Of a DNA stretch of 64,000 nt, positions 23,755 through 34,362 are shown piece after piece. This stretch comes from Sambucus nigra. Taxonomy: Eukaryota; Streptophyta; Magnoliopsida; Dipsacales; Adoxaceae. Both the position numbers and the translations under genes were made by a program. The stretch spans positions 372,001 through 436,000 of the forward strand of contig CASBWL010000422.1 in NCBI GenBank assembly GCA_949130495.1. The letters run 5' to 3'. Below the pieces are notes generated by a model that was not told the DNA's origin, searched no databases, and saw nothing but the letters and a program-made list of their open reading frames with translations. Each line of letters starts with the position of its first letter. The stretch's first letter is position 1.

Positions 23755-25080
23755 TCATTTCAAATTCGGGTTATTCTCTGCTTGCATCACATCCAATAGA
23801 TAACGCACCGAGTTATTCTTCCTATAAGGCAAGTCAAATAAAATTGACATCCTAGAACATGCCTTTCTTGTCTCAGTTTCACTCCCAATTGTGGTCTTCT
23901 TATGCTTGACATTCTTAAATTTGGGATTCTTACCTGGTATATTAGGGCCAAAATAAGAAGATTTACTTTCAATTTCTGAACCTGAAAGTTGTGTCGGAAG
24001 TAGCCTATGTTCAACCCCGCCCGATAAAAAATTGGAACCTTTCTCAAATATGAAACTATGAGATGGGGGTAAAAACCTCCTATGGTAACGGTATATATTT
24101 TTTGAGCTAGCAGATAGACGAAGAGATTCAGTCTCCTCTCCATAAATAGGACACCCCAAATAACTATGTACTACCCAATCTGATAATGTCCCAGAAGCCA
24201 GAAAATCACGAATTTCCCACATCAACATAGCTTTCAGTGTAAACTATTTTTTCTAAAAGAGTCAAATTCTTGCACAATCTCTTCCCTCAACTCATTTAAT
24301 TCTTCTACTAAAGGATCCAAGTCGACGTCGATATCATCACTTGGTGCCTTTGGCCCATGTATCAACAAAGACAACATCGAAAATTCAGGTCTCATACAAT
24401 ATGAAGGAAGAAGGTTGAGTGAGGCTAGGATCACTGGCACTACACTCTAATTCGTGCTTAGATTTAGAAATGTATTGAAACCATCTGTAGATATAACCAA
24501 ACGAATGTTGCGCTCTTCTCGAGCAAAATCAGGATACTCATAATTCATCCCCCTCCAAGCTGTAGAATCAATAGGATGACGCATGAGATTACCCCTACTT
24601 CTTCCCTAGCATGCCAAGTCGTTGCCTCCTCTATCCATGGTACTATGAAAAATTGATTTAATCTAGGCCCAACGGGAAAATATTTCAACACTTTTTGAGG
24701 CACTTTTGAGCTTGTGCCTTTCTTTCCAGTAGATTGAACATATCTAGGTTCATCGCATATCGGACAATGATCGAGATTTTCATACCCCTTTCGATATAGT
24801 ATGTAGTCATACATACAAGCATTAATCGATTTACACTTCATTACCAAGCCTTTCAAACTATTCTTCATAATAGGATAGCTATTTGGAAGCATATTCTCCT
24901 TGGGTAGTAAGCCCTTCACCCAATTCATAATTCCTGTCGCGCTATTGCCAGACAAACCGTACTGCGTCTTCAAACTGTGCAAACCAACCATGGCATGTAA
25001 ATTTGTTTGATCGTTCTCACAGCCAGAGTATAATGATTGGATCGCCTTAAATTTTGAACTTTGGTAGTCATCGTCAAGTT
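23755..25080 (-). pseudogene. K transposase, TNP2-like, C-terminally truncated
   Basis: TNP2 cuts and joins CACTA ends. From 25080 on the minus strand: SLYSGCENDQTNLHA, then 24545-24991 with LLPKENMLPNSYPIMKNSL, YDYILYRKGYENLDHCPICDEPRY. Next come LRHPIDSTAWRGMNYEYPDF and ISTDGFNTF, LSLLIHGPKAPSDDIDVDLD with LVEELNELREE (24234-24440), and last RDFLASGTLSDWVVHS, LGCPIYGEE, YRYHRRFLP and ILFDLPYRKN with LLDVMQAENN (23755-24228). This is the normal TNP2 order as far as the DVMHIEKN region. Everything after it, including the last catalytic acid, is missing. A stop near 24441 and a frame change near 24232 also break it. The normal CPIC in the second block is CPIY. Confidence 0.85.
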
Positions 25081-25454
25081 TTATCGTGATATCTTAAGTG
25101 GACAATAATCCTCATGCCACTTCTAAAATTAACCAACCGAACATCGATCCACTATAATCCAACCTCAATAGCAAAATCAAATGTGTATCCCGTACTCCTT
25201 CTAATTGATCTACTCAATTAATTATTTTCATCAATTAAACTAACAATTAAAGTATACAATTATTAATTTACTAATTTACAATGAGGGGAAATCCTACTTG
25301 CATATGAAAGGGGCAGTAATTATTAATTTACTAGAAAAATTAATAACCAATAAATATTTAATCAATCAATTCTTTTACAAGGGGCAGTACTTGGATATGA
25401 GGGGCAATATCTAATAAACTAATAATAATTTAATTAAAAAAATTAAGAAGCACT

Positions 25455-25784
25455 ACCCCCGCCCCCTTCCCCCCCCCCCCCAACCACACACAAGCATACA
25501 CACACACACACACATGCGCACATATACACACACACAGAACCCCACCCCTTGCCCACCCCCAGCCCTCCCCCTCCCCACACTACCACTGACCACCACACAC
25601 ACGCACACATGAACACATATATGCACACACACATGCGCATATATACACACGCACATATAAACCCCCCCACCTCCAGCCCTGCCCCTCCCCTCCCCCACCA
25701 CACACACACACATTTACCCACACATATATACACACACACATATACAAATAAAAGAGAAATAGAGAGAGAAAATGCACCAAAATC

Positions 25785-25823
<39 letters not shown>
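25455..25823. repeat. Poly-C, (CA)n and (GA)n low-complexity block in K
   Basis: A C-run (about 25469-25481), interrupted CA repeats mixed with C-rich runs, then an uninterrupted AG run (25796-25822). It lies upstream of TNP2 on its strand, so it is probably promoter or 5' UTR. The long Cys/Val/Gly-rich readings across it are artefacts of the repeat. Confidence 0.9.
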
Positions 25824-25826
<3 letters not shown>

Positions 25827-25879
25827 GGAGGGAATAGAAAACAGTGGAAAAAAAGAAGAGGGATGTTTTTTTTTACTAG

Positions 25880-26124
25880 GAAAGGTGTCATAGACATGTC
25901 ACGGTCTTTGACCGTTACAAGTTTATAACGTTTGTCACTGTCTTTGACCGTGACAATAGTAATTGTCATGGCCTTTTCACGATCAAATACTGTGACAAAC
26001 CTTTCTCAGGGCCTTGTCACGGTCAATGCCCGTGACCAAAAACACATGTTTTTTTTATCACAGTCAATGACCATGACAAGGATAGCCGGTTGAAGGGTGC
26101 CAATTTGACCATTTTTATGTAGTG
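25880..26124. repeat. K right subterminal repeats and terminus
   Basis: Copies of the same GTCACGGTC / GACCGTGAC motif near 25899, 25935, 25972, 26014 and 26057, then a spacer and the terminus ending GTAGTG. Orientation and spacing mirror the left end. Confidence 0.85.
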
Positions 26125-26545
26125 GATGAAAGGAGACGCGTCCAAACACTCCCAAAAATCATGAGAGGGGACTTATGATTAACATCATTAATTTGGAGGA
26201 TTTAAATGGAAAATCATTTAATGGTTATATAAACACCACTATGTGGTGACCTCAGAGTTAAAACACTCTTGGCGAAAGATTAAAGTGTATGAAGAGACGA
26301 CACTCGTCCATACACTCCCAAAAATGATGAGAGGGGACTTATGATTAACATCATTAATTTGGTGGTTTTAATTTGTATATCATTTAATGGTTATATAAAC
26401 ACTACTATGTGGTGACCTCGGAGTTAAACTCTATCGAAGAAGACAAGAATCTATGAAGAGACGAGACTCATCCATACACTCCCAAAAATGACGATAAGGG
26501 ACTTATTGTTAACATCATTAATTTGGTGGATTTAAATTGAAAATG

Positions 26546-26800
26546 GTTATTTAAGAATCATAATATAATGAGTTGTGAGTTGGAAATATGTTTCCTCTCA
26601 TTACAAGTTCATTAACAATTATAAAGATGCAAACAATACACTTCAACAAATTATAAAGCAGATATGAAGTCGGATAATAGAAAATTTTCAATCAATCACA
26701 TTCCATTCATCATATAACAAATGAAAATCAAAATACTGTTGTCTAAAAATTAAAGATGATGTTTGAAGACTCGTTACAGATTTTCAAATAGCTAACTATT
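26546..26800. other. Unassigned junction between A and B
   Basis: About 250 AT-rich bases with no gene and no LTR edge. The tandem repeats of A end here and the gag remnants of B begin to the right. I see no tRNA primer site, so the 5' LTR of B is absent or displaced. Confidence 0.4.
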
Positions 26801-27890
26801 ACATTAAAAAGTGGCAATTAGCCACAGGCATCCGCTCCAGGATGAGATTATCAGTAATGGGTTGATTCTGGACTTTTCCCTCAGTACTGGTGACTGTGCT
26901 AGGGGAGGTATTCTCTTTTGAGAGATGGATAATGACGATGTGGTGAGAAACATTGACTTTGATGCTATACAGTGTGAGGATAGAGAAAACCTCACCAACT
27001 TGCTAGACAGAGAGAGAGAGTACGGCGAACGGAGACTACTATGCCCACTTATAGTGGGATGACTGATGCAGGACCTGCGCAAACGGCAGGACTAATGAGT
27101 TTGTTCATTGAGTTCATCAAGACTACGACATCTCAGGCAGTGTTAGGGGATACAGTGGGACCAAGTTCATTCGTGACCCCACTCGTGACTTTATAATCTA
27201 CCTTTATCTCATAGGGAGTGGCTTAGGCAACTACCAATAGTGCGACCCCGCCAACACCACCTTTGAACACTCCTTCCGTTGTAGGAGGAGGAACACATAG
27301 TGCTACCATGCCAACAATAACTCATTCTGGTAATGGTGCACAGATTACGCCATCGATAGTGAACCTTGTGACAATGACCCCTGCACAAGACAACTCTGCC
27401 CCACCCACGATGGAGCCGATGAAAAAGGAGCTCTTAAAAATGATGTTGGATTTGAAGCTAGGAAGAGAAGCTTCCTATGTGTACGATGATTTTCGTACTC
27501 CGTATCCAGAGGAGTACAATAATGAACCCTACTCGGTGGGGTATATTCCCCATATCCTTGAGAAGTATACATGAAAGGGGGGAAACCTTAAGGAGCATAT
27601 TAGTGGAGAAAGCTATTGAAACGTATGATCTCATGATTCGAGATAACATGTGTTGGACTATTATGGCTGATACAACACCCATCACTCGAGAAGAAAGAGA
27701 GGGCCTAAAGTTTTACGTGGTACACAACAGGGTGGGTCATCCAATGAGCAAGTGTTTTTCTCTCAAGAAGATAATAGACATAAATTTCAAGAGAGGAGAT
27801 ATCGAAAAGTCGCAAGCCAACGTCAGCAATAATCCTTTGCCAACACACGGAGCGAACATGGCCAGTGACTTTGATGAGGAGGCAGAATGA
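26801..27890 (+). pseudogene. B gag region, decayed
   Basis: An acidic, polar region near 26930-27030 (the reading around REYGERRL) is followed by two overlapping open stretches. One, 27263-27574, is Thr/Ser/Pro-rich and includes KELLKMMLDLKLGRE. The other, 27477-27890, has LRSILVEKAIETYDLMI and then a HNRVGHPMSKCFSLKKIID block, similar to the gag/protease linker of Tat elements (usually GHDTEECFxLK). The two frames overlap by about 100 bases, which points to a frameshift near 27560. No signal peptide or membrane segment is visible. Confidence 0.62.
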
Positions 27891-28199
27891 CTGATGATGG
27901 AGGATAGATTTTAGGAGGAAGATTTTAGAGATTATATGGAAGATTGTTTATCCCAAATGTACTGTTTGATGATGGCAGAAGAAATATAAGACGAGTGGAG
28001 TTCGATCGATGATTTGCGCAGACAACTGGTGGCTTGCTCCTTAGGAGGAGTGAATGTTGTGATATCATACGACAAATCATGATACAGATTTATAGAGGAG
28101 CTTTACGAGTTATAAGAAGAGCAAGTTGACCCTTAGGTGGAATGTGCTACAGTAACAAGATCGCAAAAGTTCAGTTGTTTTTTTGAGTAAGTTAGACTG

Positions 28200-28601
28200 T
28201 CGGAAGATTCTCAAATGGAGGTCACCCGAGCAATCTTGGAAATTGCCAAGAAAAACATGGCCCCAAACTTACGATGGAAAGGGCCAATATCCAAGCTAGT
28301 AAAGAAGTTCCTTTTAGAGGTTAATTTTTTGGAGGCAGATTGATTGGTTAGATATCCCCATAACAGGCAACTTTATGTGACGGGGACCGTGAATGGGTGT
28401 ATATTTAATCGTGTCATGATGGATGGGGGAGCATCTATCAACCTTATGCCTACGGTATCATTATATGCCTGCAATATTTCTGAGAAAAGGATTGTGCAAA
28501 GTCCATTGTCCATAGCAGGACATGATAACCAGTCGAGCAAGTCGATAGGTTATGTGAATGTGGGGATCACAATGGGGAACATCATTTCCCATATTAAATT
28601 C
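28200..28601 (+). pseudogene. B aspartic protease, 5' part
   Basis: The open piece 28344-28643 includes VNGCIFNRVMMDGGASINLM, where DGGAS is the protease active site (DxGAS type), and SIGYVNVGITMGNIISHIKF. Here the sequence meets the AATTC duplication and element S; the residues encoded after 28601 are from S, not B. The remaining protease part resumes at 34363. The methionine at 28344 is internal to the original polyprotein. Confidence 0.83.
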
Positions 28602-29680
28602 TATAAAGGAATAAATGCGGTGTGTGATATCAATTTGAATTAATTCATAAATTTCTACTTTGGCAGACTTATTTAATTAGAGTTTATTTTAAAAAAAATT
28701 AAATCAACCCCAAAATATGAAACTATGTGTGTGCGTGTGTCAACCCATAAACAAATAAAGCATGCAACACAAATTTAAGAAAAAATCCCCGAAGGGCAAA
28801 ACCATTTTATTTCCAGAACTTTGAATAATTCACAAGACCATTGACTTACATACAACCTGATAATCGCCCACAAGTGTAACGTACAGTGTCTTCGTCAAAC
28901 CTTCAAAGCAACGACTAGAAATCTGCAGTGGTTCACGCACAGCTATACCACAAGGAGCATAGGCCAAAAAACTATGTAGAGACTCCCTCCACAATAGCAC
29001 GCAGTTCTCCGATTGTAGAGTTCTCCCCACAAAGAATGAACAAAAGCAAAGTGTGTTCTTCAACACCAAAATTAATTGACCAAAGCATATGGGATTTTTG
29101 TGAATTGAAAAAAAAGGGATTAAACCCCAAAAGAAGAAGTCAAAAGGATTCTGCAGTTTAGCAGTTTTTTTATCTTTCAAAACGCTGGGACTTCTTAATG
29201 AAAACAAAAGAATTTAATTAGTATTTATAGAAAAATGTGTCGCCTCGGTTGTTAAGCTCGTTCGAACGAGGAAGAGATCTCGTGCGAACGAGATACGCGT
29301 GTCGTTTGAACAACATCGCGCGACAATGCAATGTCGTTCGAACAACAGAGCAAAGTCATTTGAACAACTGTTACGTCAGAAAATATTATTTTAATGTGCG
29401 CTCCAATACTTAGAAAAAATACTCGTTCTCAAATTTTGACGAAAAAGTCCGCTCCAACACTTAGAAAATACTTTGTAAAAATATCCCAAAAACTCCAAGT
29501 GCAAAGTTAAGGTATTAAAAACATAACCTTACCAAAGTAAACTTTGTGGAGTCTTTTTGATGAAGAATCTTGATATATTCGGATCCGTCTTGATGAAGAT
29601 TGTTCTTGAACTTCTTCGATGGTGTAGCGGTATACGACATAATAAATTGTCACGGACATTTATAAAAATATGTCCTTACA
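28602..29680 (-). repeat. S 3' LTR
   Basis: Matches 33288-34362 along its length with scattered changes. On the plus strand it begins TATAAAGGAATAAATGCGG (the copy at 33288 has TGTAAACGAATAAATGCGG, so TG has become TA) and ends TGTCCTTACA. Confidence 0.93.
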
Positions 29681-29697
29681 AATCTCCCCTTATGTCT
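29681..29697 (-). promoter_or_regulatory. S polypurine tract
   Basis: Read on the minus strand this is ATAAGGGGAGATT, directly before the 3' LTR. It would prime plus-strand synthesis. Confidence 0.75.
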
Positions 29698-31263
29698 ATG
29701 CCGGTACATATATAAAATTATCCGAATTATCAGATACCAAAATGCCTATACAAATCTACCCTCCCATGAATAAATTTGCAAGCTCTCAAAATGTTCTTCA
29801 AAAAGTCTTCATTAAATCTCAAAGCTTTTCTCAACAGGGTGTGCAACATAATAATCTTCAATCTTTGTATCTGCTCACATGAGATCAAGCAAAAACCTTC
29901 GTGATGCATCGAGTTTGAAATTATATAAGAATAAATCAATCAATATAATCAAATCTCCCCCATAATGTAAAAACTCCTCCATAACATGATAATTCTTTCT
30001 CCCTCTTTTTATGATGTCCCCAAATAGACAGATAAGAAGAAACAATCAAAACATGGAGTGTCGCGATAAAAATGTATAGTAAACATGAATTAAACTACGT
30101 GCATGCAAAGGAGTATCTCAAAAATCATTCACAAACTATTTTTTATTTTTTTCAAAGAAAAAATAAGATACCAAAAATCACACCACGGATTTAAACTCAA
30201 ACAACCAAGTAATGGAAATGGAATGAATGGGTGTGAACACATTTGTTAGGTAAATAAACTCAATCAATCATATGTGCACGATTCATATGTGTACCCCTAA
30301 CGAATGAATATCAAAAGTATCCTTAGGTGTAAAAATTGTTGAATTTAGATGGCATCGTCCTATGCAAATCAACAAATCAAAGTCAAAGTGGTTTCCACAC
30401 CAATAATGTGCAAAACTTTTTAACGCTTTTTCAAGATTTTCAAGGACGTGCAAACCCATTTTAATTCTCCATACAAACTCCCTCATATATATTTTCTTTT
30501 AGAGGTGTATAAACTAAATTCTCAAACTTTGGAGACTTGGTGCAAAAACCTAAATGGCCCATTTTTGGCATGAATTTATTTTTATTGCCTTTAAATTTTT
30601 TTTGAGCTCTTTTAAACCTCTTCCCCGGAAAATAAAATTCCTCAATTTTTTAGGCCCAATATAATGGTGGCTTAGTATTCGCAAAGGCGAAATGAACCTT
30701 TCATAGCCCTTCCCCGTTTTCAAATACAACACACAAACTCACAAACGACTCTTACATGCCCCACAACTTTCTTATCAAGTTTTATTGCACTTGGTTTGTT
30801 TTAAGGATAGGATTCAAGTCAAAATACCCAACCAACATGTGATAAGACAAGCACAGTAATCAAACAAATCTGTGCATGTGTGCAATAAAGGAAATCATGA
30901 GTCAAACATGTAGGAAGTAACACTTAACTACATCTTAATGACTCCAAACATATAATGAACATGGATGAATTGACATATTATCTCGAAACACTATCAAATA
31001 GTCACATGAAAAATGGAATGATGTTGTGACTCGTTCATCCTAAGTGACCATCCATAAACGGTTTAAAAAAAATACAAAACTGCTTTTGGATTTTTCAAAA
31101 AATTTATTAAAATAAAATATTTTTGTATATTTAAAAAAAAAATACAAAAATGATACATACTAGTAATAGGGAAATAATGTCATCATGAAAATCATCATAT
31201 GCTAGAAAACAAGTCAAACCTTAATCGTTAGGTGCGAAAGGGTTTTCCAAAGGTGGTGCCAAC
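29698..31263 (-). other. S non-coding internal region
   Basis: About 1.5 kb, AT-rich, between the gag stop and the purine tract. No pol motif was found on either strand. The longest open stretches are under 70 codons and look random. The pol genes are absent here rather than just mutated. Confidence 0.7.
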
Positions 31264-33078
31264 TTATGAAAAAACCTCTATCAAATATTGTGAAGTTTTG
31301 ACTAAAAACTTAACTTGCTCACCTAGATGTGAAAAATCTCTCATGTATTCTCCAGGAGCATGTAAAGTATTATGTGTGAGTGCATGTGTGGCAGAAACAC
31401 GTGTAGTAGCAAAACATGACACATAACCCAACTGAAAATAAAATTTCCTAAGGTTTCCTCTCCTTTTGCAATGGGAACAAACATATATGGGCCTAGGAAC
31501 ACCTCTCTCAAAAACTCTAGGACGCGCTCTCCTAATAGGAATGGGATACCTAGGTGGGTTAGGGTGAGACTCACGTGAATCTGACACTAAAGAAGGAACC
31601 GGCTCGGGGGCTAATTGGGAACAAGAAGCACCGTCATAACTTATTCCTAACTTCTCACCTTTACCCAAAATGGGATTGAGAACCATCTTTCCAACCTTCT
31701 TAGATGCGTTCTCTAAAGGAACTTTGACCTCCTGGGCACGTTCGAGATTACTCTCGAGTTGGGATATACGTGTCGTTAGACTAGACACCATGTTGGTCAA
31801 ATCACACTTTTCCCTTTTTAAAACTTCCTTCGCTCTCTCCAAATCTAAAACCCGATGACCTAAATCTCTATTATACTTTTTTGTTTTCAAGGTCTCGGTG
31901 TACAAATCTCTAAACGCTTTTTGGAACTCACTTTCATCTCCACTCTCAAATTCGGTCTCATCTCCACTAGAAACACTCGATTCATCACCGGCGCTCTCAT
32001 GACCACTATCAACGTGAGACAAAGTGGGGGTGCTCACACGACACGAAAAAGCGACACACATCTCATGTGCTAAACCTTTATCAGACTCATCTCCCTCATC
32101 ACCCTCACTATCACTAAGTGCGGCGGGCATAACAGTCTCTATGTCCTTTCTCATTATCCTAGTAGGAAACTCTTTAGCCATATGCCCTTTGCCCTCACAC
32201 TCAAAGCACCTGATCTCATCCTCCCTGTCACTATCTTTGGCCTCCACTTTCTTTTTATTTGACTAAAAAGATATCCTTTTATTGGAAGAATTTTCTTTAT
32301 TCATTTTGAGAAACTTTTAAAAAAAAATTCACAATCATAGCGACATCATCAAAATCAAACTCACCCTCAGAATCGGACTCACAAACTTTTTGTTCTTTTT
32401 CTTAAAATGAGTCTTTAAAGCAACGCATCTATACTTAGCCTTAATAGTTTGGGGAAACATGTCTATCTCATAGGTTTGAAGGTCTCCTACAAGTTCTTCC
32501 AACTTAAGTGATTTCAAATTTTCCAAAGAGTTCAAAACAATGACTTTAGCAATACAGCGTTTTTGGAGAGATCTCAAAATCTTTTTAACGACCCGCGTGT
32601 TATCAATCGCCTCACCCAAATTAAAACAAGTGTTGAAAATGTCTAACAAAAATGCATAGAATTCATCAAAAGTTTTGAACTCTAAAATAGTAATGCTCTC
32701 AAATTGGGTAGTAAGATTTTGCAATTTTGATTCTTTAACCGGGTTCGTACCCTCATATGTCAATTGGAGTACATCCCATGCCTCTTTAGACGTGGTACAC
32801 GTCGTAATTTGGAGAAACTCATCGAGAGTGACGACTCGAGAAACAACACTCAAACCACGTGAATTAAAATTAGACATTTTAAAATCATCTTCAGTCCAGG
32901 CTGACACGGGTTTTAAAGAGGTGATATTTTAAACGATAAAAGTGGGAGGAGTCCACCCTCTTTCACACAATAACCAAACACGTTCATCAATAGCCTTTAA
33001 TTGTGATTTCATACGAGCTTTCCAATAGGCATAATTAAATCCGTAAAAAATAGGCATCAGATTATATGAGTGCTCCAT
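31264..33078 (-). pseudogene. S gag, copia (UBN2) type with altered zinc knuckle
   Basis: Gag forms the virus-like particle. The start at 33078 precedes FNYAYWKARMKSQLKAIDE, the usual opening of copia gag. Next come EAWDVLQLTYEGT and KESKLQNLTTQFESI, LGEAIDNTRVVKKILRSL (the UBN2 core), then a zinc knuckle CFECEGKGHMAKEF in which the last Cys is Phe. The C-terminal half is acidic and then coiled-coil-like (LERAKEVLKREKCDL, LTTRISQLESNLERAQEV) and ends in a basic, Pro-rich stretch. Breaks: TAA at 32929-32931, a frameshift between about 32400 and 32335, and a stop near 32260. The family is clear; the protein is not made in full. Confidence 0.88.
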
Positions 33079-33272
33079 CGAAAAAATTGAGATTTTTCAC
33101 AAAACTGATTTTTCAAAAAATATCAATATCACACAAATTTTGTTGAAAATAGGAATACCTAATAAAATAGTGTAACCTGACCTGATATCAATTTGACAAC
33201 GTGAGAAGTCAAATTGTATCAAAAAAATAAATCCTTGAAAAATCAGGATCATGCGATAAATTAGAGTAACCC

Positions 33273-33284
33273 GCTCTCATACCA
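33273..33284 (-). promoter_or_regulatory. S primer-binding site (Met-initiator tRNA type)
   Basis: On the minus strand it reads TGGTATGAGAGC, one mismatch from the initiator tRNA-Met complement TGGTATCAGAGC, 3 bases from the LTR edge at 33288. Confidence 0.9.
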
Positions 33285-33287
33285 ATT

Positions 33288-34362
33288 TGTAAACGAATAA
33301 ATGCGGTGTGTGATATCGATTTGAATTAATTCGCAAATTTATACTTTGGCATAATTATTTAGTTAGAGTATATTTTTAACTAAAATTAAATCAACCCCTA
33401 AACATTCAACTATGTGAGAGCATGTGTCAACCCCTAAATAAATAAAGCATCCAACACAAATTTCAGGAAAAATACCCAGAGGGAAAAAACTTTTTATTTC
33501 AAGAACTTTGAAGAATTCACAAGACCATTGACTTAATACAACCTGATAATCGCCCACAAGTGTAACGCACGGTGTCTTTGTTAAACCTTCAAAGCAACGG
33601 CTAGAAATCTGTCGTGGTTTACGCGCAGCTATACCACAAGGACTGCAGCCCAAAAAACTCCGTAGAGACTCCCTCCACAATAGCACGTAGCTATCCAATT
33701 ATAGAGTTCTTCCCACAAAGAATAAATAAAAGCAAAGTTTGTTCTTGAACACCAAAAACAATTCACCAAAGCATATGGGATTGTTGTGAATTGAAAACAA
33801 AAAAGGGATTAAACCCTAAAAGAAGAAGTCAAAAGGATTCTCCAGTTTCGCAGTTTTCTGTATTTCAAAATGCTGAGACTTCTTAATGAAAATGAAACCA
33901 TTTAATGAGTATTTATAGAAAAGTGTGCCACCTCGGTTGTCAAGCTCGTTCGAACGATAAAGAGATCTCGCGAGAACAAGATACGCGTGTCATTTGAATG
34001 ACATCGTACGATAATGCAATGTCGTTCGAACGACAGAGCAAAGTCGTTTGAATGACTGTTACATCAGAAAATATTATTTTAATGTCCGCTCCAATACTTA
34101 GAAAAAATACTCATTCTCAAATTTTGACGAAAAAGGCTCCTTCAACACTTAGAAGATATTTTATAAAAATATCCCAAAAGCTCTAAGTGCAAAGTTAATG
34201 TATTAAACACATAACCTTACCAACTTTACGGAGGCTTTTTGATGAAGAACCTTGATATATTCGGATCCGTCTCGATGAAGATTGCTCTTGAACTTCTTTG
34301 ATGGTGTAGAGGTATACGATATAATAAATTGTCACAAACATTTATAAAAATATGTCCTTACA
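33288..34362 (-). repeat. S 5' LTR
   Basis: Plus-strand edges TGTAAACG and CCTTACA give TG...CA termini with short inverted ends (TGTAA/TTACA). It is followed by the right-hand AATTC duplication. The promoter of S should lie here. Confidence 0.93.

Larger units (their letters stand above)
21298..26124 (-). mobile_element. Element K: CACTA (En/Spm) DNA transposon
   Basis: The right terminus read on the minus strand is CACTACATAAAAATGG; the left terminus is CCCTACACCAAAT (CACTA with one change). A 3-bp duplication GAT flanks it (21295-21297 and 26125-26127), the size CACTA elements make. Repeated TGTCACGGTC / GACCGTGACA motifs fill both subterminal zones. Two minus-strand genes, TNP2-like and a Transposase_24-like protein, complete the picture. 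At 4.8 kb it is short for an autonomous element, because TNP2 lacks its C-terminal part. Confidence 0.92.
21218..26545 (+). repeat. Tandem repeat, about 166 bp unit, three copies, split by K
   Basis: Each unit starts ATCATTTAATGGTTATATAAAC and contains ACTATGTGGT, ACACTCCCAAAAAT and TTATGATTAACATCATTAAT. Unit starts are at 21218, 26213 and 26379, with a decayed fourth start near 26540. Removing element K and one GAT leaves unit 1 at 165 bases; unit 2 is 166. The array is in the 3' tail of element A. A unit of this size is typical of plant satellite monomers. Confidence 0.85.
17449..26560 (+). mobile_element. Element A: Tat-type Ty3/gypsy retrotransposon, 5' half missing
   Basis: Plus-strand remains of protease end, RT, RNase H, a second archaeal-type RNase H and integrase, followed by a non-coding tail with tandem repeats. 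The second RNase H after the first is the hallmark of the Tat/Ogre lineage. The reading starts abruptly at 17449 at the inserted element D, so gag and the protease active site should lie left of the window. Many residues agree with element E (for example MEVYVDDMLMK against MEVYIDDMLIK), so A and E belong to one family. K is inserted in the tail. Confidence 0.85.
28602..34362 (-). mobile_element. Element S: Ty1/copia retrotransposon with gag only
   Basis: Two LTRs of about 1.08 kb flank an internal region read on the minus strand: primer site (33273-33284), gag (33078-31264), 1.5 kb of non-coding DNA, and a purine tract beside the left LTR. A perfect 5-bp duplication AATTC is at 28597-28601 and 34363-34367. 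No protease, integrase, RT or RNase H is found. The gag is of the copia UBN2 type, closest in style to SIRE-like elements. It looks like a non-autonomous deletion derivative that depended on another element's enzymes. Confidence 0.92.

Noticed and set aside
25443..25969. Several overlapping minus-strand readings rich in Cys, Val and Gly, and a plus-strand His/Thr/Pro reading
   Set aside because: They are translations of the CA/GA/C-rich low-complexity block and have no domain content.
28344..28643. The full 99-codon reading as one protein
   Set aside because: The last 14 codons come from the LTR of element S; only the part up to 28601 belongs to the B protease.
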